A DNA stretch of 64,000 nt from an uncultured Bacteroidales bacterium (GTDB lineage Bacteria > Bacteroidota > Bacteroidia > Bacteroidales > FEN-979). A model generated the notes under the pieces. That model ran no database searches and was not told the origin of the DNA. It worked only from the letters and a program-made list of their open reading frames with translations. The translations under genes were made by a program, and so were the position numbers. Where the stretch lies: contig CAIRDP010000062.1 in assembly GCA_903877385.1 (NCBI GenBank), forward strand, positions 1 through 64,000, in the 5' to 3' direction. Shown here in pieces: positions 25,107-34,345 of the stretch. How positions within the stretch are numbered: the stretch's first letter is position 1; the number at the start of each line of letters is the position of its first letter.

Positions 25107-26774
25107 TTAGCTGGTTGTTGCCCGCTCCAGCTTTTTAAGGATTGAGAAAATGAAGATTGCCGATAAGAGGGTAAGGCAAACAAGGAGTAAAAAGAATTGC
25201 CAGATCTGCCATTTATCCCAGAACGGCCCTATGAAACCGGCCATGATATTACCTATGGCTGTAGCTCCGAACCAGCCACCCTGTGCAAGTCCCTTATGCT
25301 GGGGAGGTGCAACCTTCGAAACAAATGATATCCCGATGGGGCTGAGGAAAAGTTCTGCGATGGTAAGGGTGAAATACATGCTGATTAGCCAGTAAGGTGA
25401 ACGCAGGGTGTCGGAAACGCCTCCTTTTGCAGCCAGGTCCGCAGGGCTCATCAGGCCCTGGGAAGCAATGATCATGATCAGGAATCCGACCGCAGTGATG
25501 AGCATACCGAACCCTATCTTCTTGGGTGAGGATGGTTCTTTGCCCCTTTTATTAAGGTAGGCAAAGTACCCGATCACGATAGGAGTGAGGAACACTATGA
25601 AAATAGGATTGAACTGCTGGAAGATTTCGGGCGAAATTTTATTGCCTTCGGGCTGCAGCATATTAATGGTAAAATAAGCCAGGATGAGCGATCCGAGAGC
25701 GACAAGCCCTCCAATGATCTTTGTCTTCTTTGAATTCGCCTTGCCTAGAAGTAATACGAATCCCATAATGGCAATCAATAAGGGAAGCAGGGTCGACAGG
25801 TTGAAGATTATCGCTGAACCTTTAGATATCGCCGAAACTGTATAATCCCTCGCAAAAATGGTGAGGGTGAATCCGTTCTGTTGAAATGCCATCCAGAAGA
25901 ACATAACCACGAAGAATACGAGGCCGAGGGCGATAAAACGGTCCTTGATCTGGCTTTTGGTAAGCACTACCAGGTTTGGATCATGTGCTGCTTTCTGCTG
26001 TTTATGGGTAACATCGGCGGTCTTGTAATATTTCCTGAAACCGATAAAGATTACCAGGGAGGCGATCATGCTTAAGGCTGCAACTCCGAAACCTGCATTG
26101 TAGGCCTGTCCTATGCTGTCGATATACTGCTGGCAGAAAACCCCGAGGTCGGTGATCCTGCCTCCTGCCTGGGAATGCATGAACTGCTCAAGCTGTGCGG
26201 TATTCTGAAGGGTGTGGTCAAGGTATTTATGTGCTAGGCTGGGAATAGCCGAATCATAGGTGAAACCCGAACGTGCAAGGATCCAGTTACGCATCCCGCC
26301 TGCGGCGCTGGGGGCGAAGAAAGCGCCTATGTTGATCCCCATGTAGAACAGGTTGAAGGCCGAGTCCCTGAGGTGGCTGTATTTGGCTTCGTCATACATA
26401 TTCCCAACAAGCGCCTGGAGGTTGCCTTTGAACAAACCTGTTCCAAGGGCAATCACGGCAAGGGCAAAATACATGAAAAACACCCCGTTGCCAGGGACTG
26501 CCAACAGGGCATAACCCAGAAACATGACGATGATCCCCAGGATGATGGTCTTTCCGTATCCCAAAATGTTATCCGAAATATACCCGCCGAGCAGGGGCAA
26601 GAAATAAACCCCGAACAGGAAGATACCGTAAATGCGGCCTGCTTCCGAAGTGGTCCATCCAAATTTCGATTGAAGATATAAGAGGAAGATCGCCAGCATG
26701 GTGTAATAGCCGAAACGCTCGCCCATGTTGGCAAAGAAAGCTACGAAAAGCCCTTTGGGATGTCCTTTAAACAT
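25107..26774 (-). CDS. Proton-coupled peptide transporter (POT/PTR family)
   Basis: The 555-residue inner-membrane protein has about 12-14 hydrophobic segments. It has the POT signature near the N-terminus (NMGERFGYYTM, including the E-x-x-E-R-F-like proton motif) and the second family block GGYISDNILGYGKTIILG. It probably imports di- and tripeptides with protons. Residues about 155-215 form an unusually long loop facing one side of the membrane. It has its own promoter upstream and diverges from the sigma factor gene. Confidence 0.9.
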   Translation of the reverse strand: MFKGHPKGLFVAFFANMGERFGYYTMLAIFLLYLQSKFGWTTSEAGRIYGIFLFGVYFLPLLGGYISDNILGYGKTIILGIIVMFLGYALLAVPGNGVFFMYFALAVIALGTGLFKGNLQALVGNMYDEAKYSHLRDSAFNLFYMGINIGAFFAPSAAGGMRNWILARSGFTYDSAIPSLAHKYLDHTLQNTAQLEQFMHSQAGGRITDLGVFCQQYIDSIGQAYNAGFGVAALSMIASLVIFIGFRKYYKTADVTHKQQKAAHDPNLVVLTKSQIKDRFIALGLVFFVVMFFWMAFQQNGFTLTIFARDYTVSAISKGSAIIFNLSTLLPLLIAIMGFVLLLGKANSKKTKIIGGLVALGSLILAYFTINMLQPEGNKISPEIFQQFNPIFIVFLTPIVIGYFAYLNKRGKEPSSPKKIGFGMLITAVGFLIMIIASQGLMSPADLAAKGGVSDTLRSPYWLISMYFTLTIAELFLSPIGISFVSKVAPPQHKGLAQGGWFGATAIGNIMAGFIGPFWDKWQIWQFFLLLVCLTLLSAIFIFSILKKLERATTS

Positions 26775-26823
26775 AATCCGTGTTTGTTTTGTAAATACTA
26801 AATCAGGTCAGCTCAGTTTGATA

Positions 26824-26854
26824 CAAAAGTAAATAATTTTTCCTGCTGACGAAA
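26824..26854 (-). promoter_or_regulatory. Promoter of the peptide transporter gene
   Basis: On the minus strand, TACTTTTG at 26831-26824 fits the -7 consensus. TTTC (26854-26851) lies 19 nt upstream as a one-mismatch -33 box. The ATG is at 26774, leaving a leader of about 45 nt. Confidence 0.55.
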
Positions 26855-26928
26855 GGCTGAAATGCCGTTTGGCGGATTTGTTTCAAATTAATGTAATAAT
26901 TTTAACTTTCAATCGTCTTAAACTCCAG

Positions 26929-27438
26929 ATGAACCTACAGGACTTCAACAGCAAGGTCTATCCTTTAAAGGACAAGATATTCAGGTTTGCCAAACGTATG
27001 CTTGAGCAAACCGAAGAGGCTGAGGACCTGGTACAGGAAGTGTTCATCAGGATGTGGAAGCACCGTGAAAAGCTTGACGAATACCGTAGCCTGGAGGCCC
27101 TGGCAATGATCACCACTAAAAACCTTTGCCTCGACAGGCTGAAAGCCAGGAAGTTCCCGGTCGAAAGCTGGAATGCACAGCAAAGCTTCATTGAAATGAT
27201 TGCCGAAGAAACCAGGCCCGATCATTCTGATCTGATACTGGGAGTTAAGGAGGCGATGAATAGCCTGGCCGAATCCCCAAGAATGATCGTCCACCTGCGC
27301 GATATTGAGGGATATGAATTAGGGGAGATCGCCGATGTGATGGGAATGCAGGAGAATACGGTGAGGGTTGCACTTTCAAGAGCACGCAAACGCATACGCG
27401 AGATACTGATAAATAATGAAAATTATGAATACCAGTGA
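26929..27438 (+). CDS. ECF-type RNA polymerase sigma factor
   Basis: The 169-residue protein starts at ATG 26929 (MNLQDFNSKVYPLKDKIF). Region 2 has EEAEDLVQEVFIRMWKHREKL, and region 4 has AESPRMIVHLRDIEGYELGEIADVMG followed by VRVALSRARKRIREIL. It should direct transcription of a small regulon, probably including its own operon. The following gene overlaps its end and has a single membrane segment, which suggests an anti-sigma factor. Confidence 0.92.
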   Translation: MNLQDFNSKVYPLKDKIFRFAKRMLEQTEEAEDLVQEVFIRMWKHREKLDEYRSLEALAMITTKNLCLDRLKARKFPVESWNAQQSFIEMIAEETRPDHSDLILGVKEAMNSLAESPRMIVHLRDIEGYELGEIADVMGMQENTVRVALSRARKRIREILINNENYEYQ

Positions 27439-27997
27439 AATTGAACAACTGCTCGGGAAGTACTTCGAGGGCGAAACAAGCCTGTTGGAGGAAAAGCAAT
27501 TAATAGAGTTTTTCTCGGGGGATGACATACCCGAAGACCTCAGGCAGTATCAGCCGATGTTCAGTTTTTTCAAGAGTGAAGCTTCCCTCTCACTCAGCGA
27601 CGAACAGCAGGAAAAAGTCCTGGAACGCAGGCTTGAGCAATACCGGGAGGAAACATCCACGGTTAAATCCCATCCTGGGAAAAAGAGATTGTATTATTTC
27701 AGCGGGATAGCCGCCGGCCTTTTACTGCTGGCCGCACTGGTATTTACTCTCAGGAACGAAATCGGCAGGAGGCATCATAATGAGCTGTCAAACCCTGCGG
27801 CTGAGGTGGCCTACTCTCAAACAAAGCAGGCTTTGCTGCTGGTCTCGGTCGGGCTGAATACCGGGCTGGATGCGGTACAGAGGATCGGAATGCTGAATAA
27901 TGCAATGGAACAGGTTCAGAAGATCAATAAATTTTATAATTATCAAACCCAATTTATAAACCCGGAATGGATGCAATCTCCTTCCACAAACAAATAA
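27416..27997 (+). CDS. Putative anti-sigma factor, single membrane segment
   Basis: The 193-residue protein has a cytosolic N-terminal part (MNTSEIEQLLGKYFEGETSLLEEKQLIEFF). This resembles the short helical segment found in membrane anti-sigma factors of Bacteroidota. One membrane helix follows (YYFSGIAAGLLLLAALVFTL, about 92-112), and then a periplasmic tail without known motifs. Its start overlaps the sigma gene by about 20 nt. No zinc-binding motif is seen, so the anti-sigma role rests on topology and position. Confidence 0.65.
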   Translation: MKIMNTSEIEQLLGKYFEGETSLLEEKQLIEFFSGDDIPEDLRQYQPMFSFFKSEASLSLSDEQQEKVLERRLEQYREETSTVKSHPGKKRLYYFSGIAAGLLLLAALVFTLRNEIGRRHHNELSNPAAEVAYSQTKQALLLVSVGLNTGLDAVQRIGMLNNAMEQVQKINKFYNYQTQFINPEWMQSPSTNK

Positions 27998-28001
27998 ACC
28001 A

Positions 28002-28586
28002 ATGAAAACAAAAATCATCATGCTCGTTTTTGCAGCATTCCTGGCAGTTCCACTGTTACTGAATGCCCAGAGCCCACTGGATAAGGTCTTTTCAAAATAT
28101 GCCGACCAGGACAGGTTCACTACCGTTAATATTTCAAAGGAAATGTTTACCAATATCATGGCTATGGCCGGGAACCAGAATGATTCCGCAAGCAGGGAAA
28201 TGAAAGGGATAGTTGACAAGCTTACAGGCCTCAGGGTCATCACTTACAATATCGACACCACCGATTATACAAAAGCAGTTTCTATCTATAACGAATGGGC
28301 AGGACTGTTCCCGGCCTCTACCTACAAGGAACTCATGGCCGTGACCGAAGGCCGCGACAATTACAAATTCATGACCAAACAGGATGGCGACAAGATCAGC
28401 GAAATGGTCATGCTGATGAAGGGTAAGAAAGAGATTCTTGTGCTCAGCCTTACCGGTGTGATCGACATGTCGAACATCTCGAAGATCTCAAAGAATTTCG
28501 GGATACACGGCATGGAAGGAATCCAGCATATGCACCAGCATCACCAGGGACCTCCTCCTTCAAATCAACCCCCTGCAAAAAAGTAA
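28002..28586 (+). CDS. DUF4252-family exported protein
   Basis: The 194-residue precursor has a signal peptide (MKTKIIMLVFAAFLAVPLLLNAQ). The DUF4252 pattern follows: FTTVNISKEMFTNI, KGIVDKLTGLRVITYN, and a C-terminal VLSLTGVIDMSNISKISKNF. The tail is rich in histidine, glutamine and proline. The family is of unknown function and frequently follows an ECF sigma/anti-sigma pair, as here (4 bp after the anti-sigma gene). A terminator follows it. Confidence 0.8.
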   Translation: MKTKIIMLVFAAFLAVPLLLNAQSPLDKVFSKYADQDRFTTVNISKEMFTNIMAMAGNQNDSASREMKGIVDKLTGLRVITYNIDTTDYTKAVSIYNEWAGLFPASTYKELMAVTEGRDNYKFMTKQDGDKISEMVMLMKGKKEILVLSLTGVIDMSNISKISKNFGIHGMEGIQHMHQHHQGPPPSNQPPAKK

Positions 28587-28600
28587 ACTAATACGCTAAA

Positions 28601-28635
28601 GAGGCCGCCCCGTTAAGGCGGCCTCCTTACTTTTT
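28601..28635 (+). terminator. Rho-independent terminator of the sigma operon
   Basis: A stem gaggccgcc/ggcggcctc (28601-28609 and 28617-28625) with a 7-nt loop is followed by ttactttttaa. It ends the sigma/anti-sigma/DUF4252 transcript. Confidence 0.85.
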
Positions 28636-28664
28636 AAGCTGCCCCTGCCAATGCGGGGCCTTTT

Positions 28665-30758
28665 TCATATCCTGAGCTGCAGCTGTATGCCCAGGTCGAG
28701 CCTCCAGTTCGCATCAATCAGGTCAAGCCCGCTTCCTATGGTGTTTTTATCATTGTAACGGGTAAGGCCGGCTTTGAGGCTGAACACAAAATGCCGGCCG
28801 GGGGCTAGACGTATAAGGGCGGCAGCCCGTATTCCCTGCCCGTAATATTCAGGCATTGAATAAGTATAGAGCACATCCGGCTCATAAGCCCAGATCCTTG
28901 AGTCATAAAAAGGACAGTCAAATACCGAATACCTAAGTATGATCTTCAATGGCGGTTTTAAAGGTTTAAGGCAGATATCCTGTAACAAAAGCCATCCCGT
29001 GGTTTCCTTCTGCAAACTTTGCCTTGCCTTTTTTAATTCGATCCGGCTTTGAAGGCTTACTACTTTGGAACCGGCCCAGCTCATCTGAAAACGAAAATCC
29101 TCGGAGCTTTCGTTTCCCGTGCCCCTTACCACCTCATCTTCTTTCACGACATTGGTCTCAGCTGCCGAATAAATGTACCTCAGGGCGATGTTCAGGCTGC
29201 CGTTCGTTTGCCAGCTAAGCTCCGCCCCCATATCATTGGCTGCCGAGGGCTTGCTTACAGTATATTTTGCCCAGGGAAAGCTGCAGAAATCCGAAAAAAG
29301 CTTAAGGCTGAAATGCAGGGGAAGGTTTGCCGAGAGACTCAGGAACCAGGCTTTCTCATTCGCACACCAGGTGTTCTGCCTGAAAGAGTTTGCATACAGG
29401 TTCTGAAAATCGGGGGGATAGTTACGGTAGAGAATCACAGCGCTGAACCTTGGATCGGGGTTGAGGTTCAAACCTGCAATCAAGGCGATGCTGCCATTAC
29501 GGCTACGGCTGAGCTCTCCCGTGAGCCTTGCAAACCTGTAAAAAATATTGAAATCGGCCCCGCATACAAAATTATACCTGCCCGAGAATGCCATGAGGTT
29601 GTACAGCTCGTTCCGGGGCTGAAGCCGGGCGCTGAGGGTTGCTGAATAAGCGGTAAGACCGAGGCTGAAAAAATCACCCCTGAAACCGAGGTTTCCTCCA
29701 AGGATAAATTCCTTTACATCCCCCATTTTACCAATTTCGTTCGGCGTACGGTGATACCCTGTTTCGATGAAAGAACTGAATGCGGGTGGATTTCCATTTG
29801 TAGTATCTTCAGCTGTCATTGTAGCATCCCTTTTGCGGTATGAGCAAATTGCATTCAGGGTAAACCGCCTGGCTCCAAGCGCTATCGCTACCCCCCTCAG
29901 GTTGCTGCCTTCCGAAATCGACTGGGAGGGCCGTATACCGCCGCCTGCCCTGAATTCCTGGTTGAAGCCGGGGTATATACCCAGTGATCCCCCGGTATTG
30001 AAAGTAAGCCCAAGGCCCCAGCCTGCCCTGTAATTCCCGATAATGACCCGCCTGAGAATTTTCCCGGGCTTAATACTTATATACCCCGAATAGTAATCCA
30101 TGCCGTACTTCTGCCCACCAGCAAAAAACTGCTCGCCGGGATCCTTGTCGCCCGAAAAACCTATTGCCAGTCGGTCGGCAAATGAATAGGTATAGCGAAA
30201 ACTGATCCCGTAAGGGCTGCCGGGATAATAATTCGCAGCTTTTTCCTTCAGCTTGTCGGGAACCATGTAGCCGGCTGATCTTGGGAAAAAACTGCCGCCA
30301 CCCAGCAAAAAGTCACTTTTACCGAGTTTCCAGAGGTTCCTGAAATTCAGGGGAGGGGAATGAGAAGCCGGGGTATAGCAAACGTAAGCTGCAATTTTTT
30401 TTAACAGGGCCGAATCAAAGCCCTGGACCGAAAGCAGTTCATAAAGGGAGAACACCTCCCCGTAATCTTTCAGGTAATTGAACAGGTTCTTCTGCTGAAA
30501 CATATTCAGCCCGGGGATCCTTGAGAGCTCCTCCTCCGTTGCCGAATTCAGGTTTAGCGGATGTGACACAAGCTCATCCCTTTCTTCGGCTATCAAACTG
30601 TAATCGTTCCCGCTTTCGGCTCTCCAGTCAGCATTTTCCACCCCTTCGACCGACCAAACAAAAGGATCTGACTGGGCACTGGCCATGCTTATGCAAAGGA
30701 GCTGAGCCAGGAAAAAACAATACCTTTTGACTGCAGTATTATCTTGATTTCTTTTCAT
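28665..30758 (-). CDS. Helix-hairpin-helix outer-membrane beta-barrel-like protein
   Basis: The 697-residue protein has a signal peptide (ending near MASAQ). An N-terminal ComEA-like helix-hairpin-helix region spans about 65-135 (LNLNSATEEELSRIPGLN, then VFSLYELLSVQGFDSALLKKI). The remainder (about 165-697) is rich in alternating aromatic beta-strand segments and ends in LDLGIQLQLRI, as outer-membrane barrels do. The helix-hairpin-helix domain usually binds DNA, but in this family its role is unknown. It is followed 20 bp later in the transcript direction by another beta-rich protein gene's upstream partner, with which it probably shares a transcript. Confidence 0.75.
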   Translation of the reverse strand: MKRNQDNTAVKRYCFFLAQLLCISMASAQSDPFVWSVEGVENADWRAESGNDYSLIAEERDELVSHPLNLNSATEEELSRIPGLNMFQQKNLFNYLKDYGEVFSLYELLSVQGFDSALLKKIAAYVCYTPASHSPPLNFRNLWKLGKSDFLLGGGSFFPRSAGYMVPDKLKEKAANYYPGSPYGISFRYTYSFADRLAIGFSGDKDPGEQFFAGGQKYGMDYYSGYISIKPGKILRRVIIGNYRAGWGLGLTFNTGGSLGIYPGFNQEFRAGGGIRPSQSISEGSNLRGVAIALGARRFTLNAICSYRKRDATMTAEDTTNGNPPAFSSFIETGYHRTPNEIGKMGDVKEFILGGNLGFRGDFFSLGLTAYSATLSARLQPRNELYNLMAFSGRYNFVCGADFNIFYRFARLTGELSRSRNGSIALIAGLNLNPDPRFSAVILYRNYPPDFQNLYANSFRQNTWCANEKAWFLSLSANLPLHFSLKLFSDFCSFPWAKYTVSKPSAANDMGAELSWQTNGSLNIALRYIYSAAETNVVKEDEVVRGTGNESSEDFRFQMSWAGSKVVSLQSRIELKKARQSLQKETTGWLLLQDICLKPLKPPLKIILRYSVFDCPFYDSRIWAYEPDVLYTYSMPEYYGQGIRAAALIRLAPGRHFVFSLKAGLTRYNDKNTIGSGLDLIDANWRLDLGIQLQLRI

Positions 30759-30778
30759 GGTCTGCGGATGAGGAAGTT

Positions 30779-31615
30779 TTATTTCCGGAGCTGGTACTGC
30801 AGCGAGATGGCCGGGCTGAAGCCCAGCACCTGGTTGTATTCCGATGCAAAGTCAAGGCTGAAACGGCTCATCACAATTCCAGCTCCCATGCTTAAACGGA
30901 AAGGGCCCGACGCAATGCCGACCCTGGCCGAAAGGATTTTTGCAAAACGATACTCTGCCCCAATCCTGCCGCAGGCCTTGCTTAAGGGGTCTTTCTCAAT
31001 CTCGGCCGATACCACAAGGTCCCCGGTAAAATTGTAGGCCAGGCCCAGCCTGAACAGGCTGGGGATGGACTCGCCCGAAGTCTCGGACAGTTTCACAGGC
31101 ACGGGATTTACACAATGAAACCCTATCCTGATCTGTTTTGAGGGACTGAACATGAGGCCCAGTTCGCAGTTGAAAATATTCTTCGAACCGTAATCCTCCG
31201 AAATCCTGAAACGGTAGTAATCAAGCTGCAGCCCGGCCGAGAGGTGTTTCCCGAATTTCCTGGCATAGGCAAGACCTGTTTTGAGCTCACTATAGATCCC
31301 TGTACCGAAGTACACACAGTTGAATGAGAAAGCTCCGGGCCTGGTGCAGGCGGTGAAAAACAGGGCCTTATACGACAGCTCCCTCAGCATGTAACGGTTC
31401 TCGAAATAAACTCCGCAGAAGAGACCCTGGTTCCAGGCGTTCCCGGCCTGGTTGTTGGCTGCAGACCAGTAATCGGGGATAGCCGTGCTTATCCCCGCCA
31501 TTCCTGCCGCCCTGCCGCCCAGGGGCCTGAACTCACCCGCCGCATGTAATTGCATCAAGCGGGTAAGCAAAACAAGCCCTGCAATGCCCAAGGCGGTTTT
31601 TCGCATGATTTTCAT
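30779..31615 (-). CDS. PorV/PorQ-like outer-membrane protein
   Basis: The protein of about 278 residues starts at an ATG at 31615 (MKIMRKTALGIAGLVLL); an earlier ATG at 31642 adds nine residues. It has a signal peptide to about residue 24. The mature start EFRPLGGRAAGMAGISTAIPDYWSAANN resembles the conserved N-terminus of PorV/PorQ-type barrels. The rest shows regular beta-strands with a final aromatic strand (SLQYQLRK). A relation to the T9SS machinery is possible but not shown. The gene precedes the helix-hairpin-helix protein by 20 bp. Confidence 0.65.
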   Translation of the reverse strand: MKIMRKTALGIAGLVLLTRLMQLHAAGEFRPLGGRAAGMAGISTAIPDYWSAANNQAGNAWNQGLFCGVYFENRYMLRELSYKALFFTACTRPGAFSFNCVYFGTGIYSELKTGLAYARKFGKHLSAGLQLDYYRFRISEDYGSKNIFNCELGLMFSPSKQIRIGFHCVNPVPVKLSETSGESIPSLFRLGLAYNFTGDLVVSAEIEKDPLSKACGRIGAEYRFAKILSARVGIASGPFRLSMGAGIVMSRFSLDFASEYNQVLGFSPAISLQYQLRK

Positions 31616-31858
31616 CCCTGTATTTTTCACGAGCTTTGTCACAGTTTACTTGCTTAACCACAAACGACTGGCTTTCTTTCTCCTTAATCCGCAAAACCCG
31701 AAAAAGTAATACACCCGGGGTGAAATATTTTTCGAACATCGTACATCAGCGCTGGCACTGATACCATTTATTAATTATTCCAATTCTGTTTCTTTGCAGA
31801 AATTTCTGTAATTTTCGGCTTTAATCCCCTGGAGGAGGAATTGCCAAATCCTGTGAAC

Positions 31859-32356
31859 ATGATCATCCGCAAGGCTGTTGAAACGGATCTGCCTGCCGTT
31901 GTTGAAATCCTTAACCATGGGATAAAGACCAGGAATTCTGTCGGATACAATGAGAGCCAGACCGTAGAGGCGATGAAAGAATGGTTTGAAGAACATCTCC
32001 TTGGCCTGAGATTCCCTATCCTCGTTGCCGAAGAGGAGGGCCGGGTTTTGGGCTGGATCAGTCTTAGCCCGTACCGCAAGGGCCGGGAAGCCTTCAACCG
32101 TGCCGGCGAAGTGAGTGCCTACATTCATGAGGACCACCACAGGACAGGCCTTGGACAGAAGCTGCTCGACGAAATGCTGCGCCTTGCGGGAGGGATGGGA
32201 TATAAAATTATTTTCGCCATTGTCCTCGACAGGAATAACCCAAGCATCAGCCTGCTTGAGAAAAATAATTTCGAGCGCTGGGCGTTTCTGCCCGAAGTGG
32301 CCGAGATTGACGGGATACTGTTAAACCATATCTATTTCGGCCGCAGGTTATCATAA
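31859..32356 (+). CDS. GNAT N-acetyltransferase, phosphinothricin acetyltransferase-like
   Basis: The 165-residue protein begins at ATG 31859 (MIIRKAVETDLPAVVEILNHGI). A TTG at 31841 behind a GGAGGAGG tract is an alternative start. It has the acetyl-CoA-binding motif HEDHHRTGLGQKLLDEML and an N-terminal part like phosphinothricin/methionine sulfoximine acetyltransferases (ILVAEEEGRVLGWISLSPYR). The substrate is uncertain. A second GNAT gene follows 16 bp later. Confidence 0.82.
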   Translation: MIIRKAVETDLPAVVEILNHGIKTRNSVGYNESQTVEAMKEWFEEHLLGLRFPILVAEEEGRVLGWISLSPYRKGREAFNRAGEVSAYIHEDHHRTGLGQKLLDEMLRLAGGMGYKIIFAIVLDRNNPSISLLEKNNFERWAFLPEVAEIDGILLNHIYFGRRLS

Positions 32357-32372
32357 AACTCACAGGTAAACG

Positions 32373-32969
32373 ATGGGATCGCTTAAACTGCTCATAGATA
32401 CAATCCCGGGCCTGCCGTTATCGCTAAGGCCCTGGAACAATTCCGACATCCATTCCCTTGTAAGGTATGCCAGCAACAAAGCCATTGCCGATAATCTCCG
32501 CGATGCATTCCCCTACCCGTATGGGCAGAAGGATGCAGTGCGCTTCCTGGAGATGGCCTTGTCGAACGACCCCCACCTCCTGATCCTGGCCATCGACAGC
32601 AAAGGTGAAGCTATCGGCAGCGTGGGAGCCACCCTTAAACAGGATGTCTACCGCAAGAATATCGAGATCGGTTACTGGCTTGCCGAGCCGTTCTGGAATA
32701 AGGGAATAATTACCGAAGTGATCAGGAGGTTCACTGCTCATTTATGGCTTACGTACGACATAAGGCGTATTTATGCAGAGCCTTTTGCAGGGAATGCTGC
32801 TTCTCGCAAAGCCCTTGAAAAGGCCGGGTTTACATACGAAACCATCTTCAAACAAAACGTAATAAAGAACGGGGTTTACCTCGACAGTTGCATATATTCG
32901 CTCCTCAGGGAGGATGCAAGCTATGAAAGCATGGCAGGACCTTCGTCCACGACCCGCAACGGGATATAA
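32373..32969 (+). CDS. GNAT N-acetyltransferase, RimJ/RimL-like
   Basis: The 198-residue protein has the RimJ/L layout: LSLRPWNNSDIHSLVRYASN at the start, then IEIGYWLAEPFWNKGIITEVI and AEPFAGNAASRKALEKAGF. It probably acetylates an amino group of a protein or small molecule; the target is unknown. It lies between another GNAT gene and DUF2461. Confidence 0.85.
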   Translation: MGSLKLLIDTIPGLPLSLRPWNNSDIHSLVRYASNKAIADNLRDAFPYPYGQKDAVRFLEMALSNDPHLLILAIDSKGEAIGSVGATLKQDVYRKNIEIGYWLAEPFWNKGIITEVIRRFTAHLWLTYDIRRIYAEPFAGNAASRKALEKAGFTYETIFKQNVIKNGVYLDSCIYSLLREDASYESMAGPSSTTRNGI

Positions 32970-33020
32970 AAAAACCGGTGAAGGATTCACCAGGAAGTGA
33001 TCAACCTTAATTATGCATTT

Positions 33021-33680
33021 ATGAACACTATAATTCTTGATTTCCTTAATGAGTTAAAGGAAAACAACAACCGCGAATGGTTTCAGAAGAACAAAAAAAC
33101 CTATGATGCAGCAAAAGCCGAGATGGAGGCTTTCGTCGATGTCCTGATCCCCCGCATCGCTGTTTTTGACCCTTCGGTCAAATTCGTGACTGCGAAGGAC
33201 TGCCTGTTCAGGATATTCAGGGACGTGCGTTTTGCGAAGGACAAATCGCCCTACAAAACAAATATGGGAGCCTGGATTTCGAGGGCAGGGCGTAAAAGTT
33301 CAGGTCCGGGTTACTACCTTCATATCCAGCCGGGTGAATCCATGCTGGCTGGTGGAGTGTATATGCCTGAGCCCGAACAGCTTAAAAAGATACGCCAAGA
33401 GATCTATTATAATGCCGCGGAATTCAAGGCCATACTTGAAAACAAAACTGCCAGGAAATATTTTAACGGACTGTCGGAATGGGACAAGCAGAAGCTTGCT
33501 CCACGTGATTTCCCAAAGGATTTCCCCGATATTGACCTGCTTAAATACAGGCATTATACGGTTGCGCATATGCTTGACGACAAACAGGTGAAAGAAAAGG
33601 ATTTTGCCGAACTTGTGATTAAGGTTTTCGGGCTGATGCACCCCCTGAATGTATTCCTCGACAGGGCGTTTAACGGCTGA
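33021..33680 (+). CDS. DUF2461-family protein
   Basis: The 219-residue protein begins at ATG 33021; a GTG at 32997 adds eight residues. The family features are FLNELKENNNREWFQKNK, RIFRDVRFAKDKSPYKTN, and GPGYYLHIQPGESMLAGG. The function is unknown. Its TGA abuts the stop codon of the convergent psd gene with no spacer. Confidence 0.9.
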   Translation: MNTIILDFLNELKENNNREWFQKNKKTYDAAKAEMEAFVDVLIPRIAVFDPSVKFVTAKDCLFRIFRDVRFAKDKSPYKTNMGAWISRAGRKSSGPGYYLHIQPGESMLAGGVYMPEPEQLKKIRQEIYYNAAEFKAILENKTARKYFNGLSEWDKQKLAPRDFPKDFPDIDLLKYRHYTVAHMLDDKQVKEKDFAELVIKVFGLMHPLNVFLDRAFNG

Positions 33681-34340
33681 TCAGTCGAACCTGCCGATGA
33701 TGGTTTGTTTGCCGGTGACTTTCTGGCCCAGCTTTACATCGAGTTTTGTCCCTACGGGCAGAAGGAGGTCCACCCTTGAGCCGAATTTGATAAACCCGAG
33801 CTCCTCGCCCTGCATAACAGGTTCGCCTACCCTGGGATAGCATTTGATCCTGCGGGCCATCGCGCCTGCGATCTGGCGGATGAGAACTTTTTGTTTTACC
33901 CCGGTTTCGATGACTGTAGTTGCCCTTTCATTTTCAAGTGATGCCTTGGGGTTGAAAGCAACCATATGCTTGCCCGGGTGGTAAAAATAATATTTGATCT
34001 CGCCGTCGACAGGGAACCAGTTCACATGTACGTTGGTTGCCGACATGAAAATGGACACCTGTATCCTTTCGTCCTTGAAATATTCAGGTTCTATGGTTCT
34101 TTCTATGACCACCACCTTGCCGTCGGCAGGAGCGATAATGAGGTTTTTACCGGCATTCGTATCCCTGCTGGGGGAGCGGAAGAAGCGAATAATCATCAGG
34201 AAAAACCAGAGGCCGAGGATGTAAAGGAAATAATGGAACCAGGTTTGGGCGGGAAAAATATGATTCAGGCCGAGAAGGACAGCAACTACGAACAGAAATA
34301 CTATGATAATGGTCTTATATCCTTCTCGGTGTATCGTCAT
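33681..34340 (-). CDS. psd: Phosphatidylserine decarboxylase, short bacterial type
   Basis: The enzyme converts phosphatidylserine to phosphatidylethanolamine at the inner membrane. The 219-residue proenzyme has two N-terminal membrane segments (about 10-50). The conserved core is NVHVNWFPVDGEI and the self-cleavage site F-G-S, with the serine at residue 188, which becomes the pyruvoyl group of the small subunit. It is the last gene of the rsfS-ftsH operon, 5 bp after cdsA, so two phospholipid steps lie together. Confidence 0.92.
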   Translation of the reverse strand: MTIHREGYKTIIIVFLFVVAVLLGLNHIFPAQTWFHYFLYILGLWFFLMIIRFFRSPSRDTNAGKNLIIAPADGKVVVIERTIEPEYFKDERIQVSIFMSATNVHVNWFPVDGEIKYYFYHPGKHMVAFNPKASLENERATTVIETGVKQKVLIRQIAGAMARRIKCYPRVGEPVMQGEELGFIKFGSRVDLLLPVGTKLDVKLGQKVTGKQTIIGRFD

Positions 34341-34345
34341 CCCGT

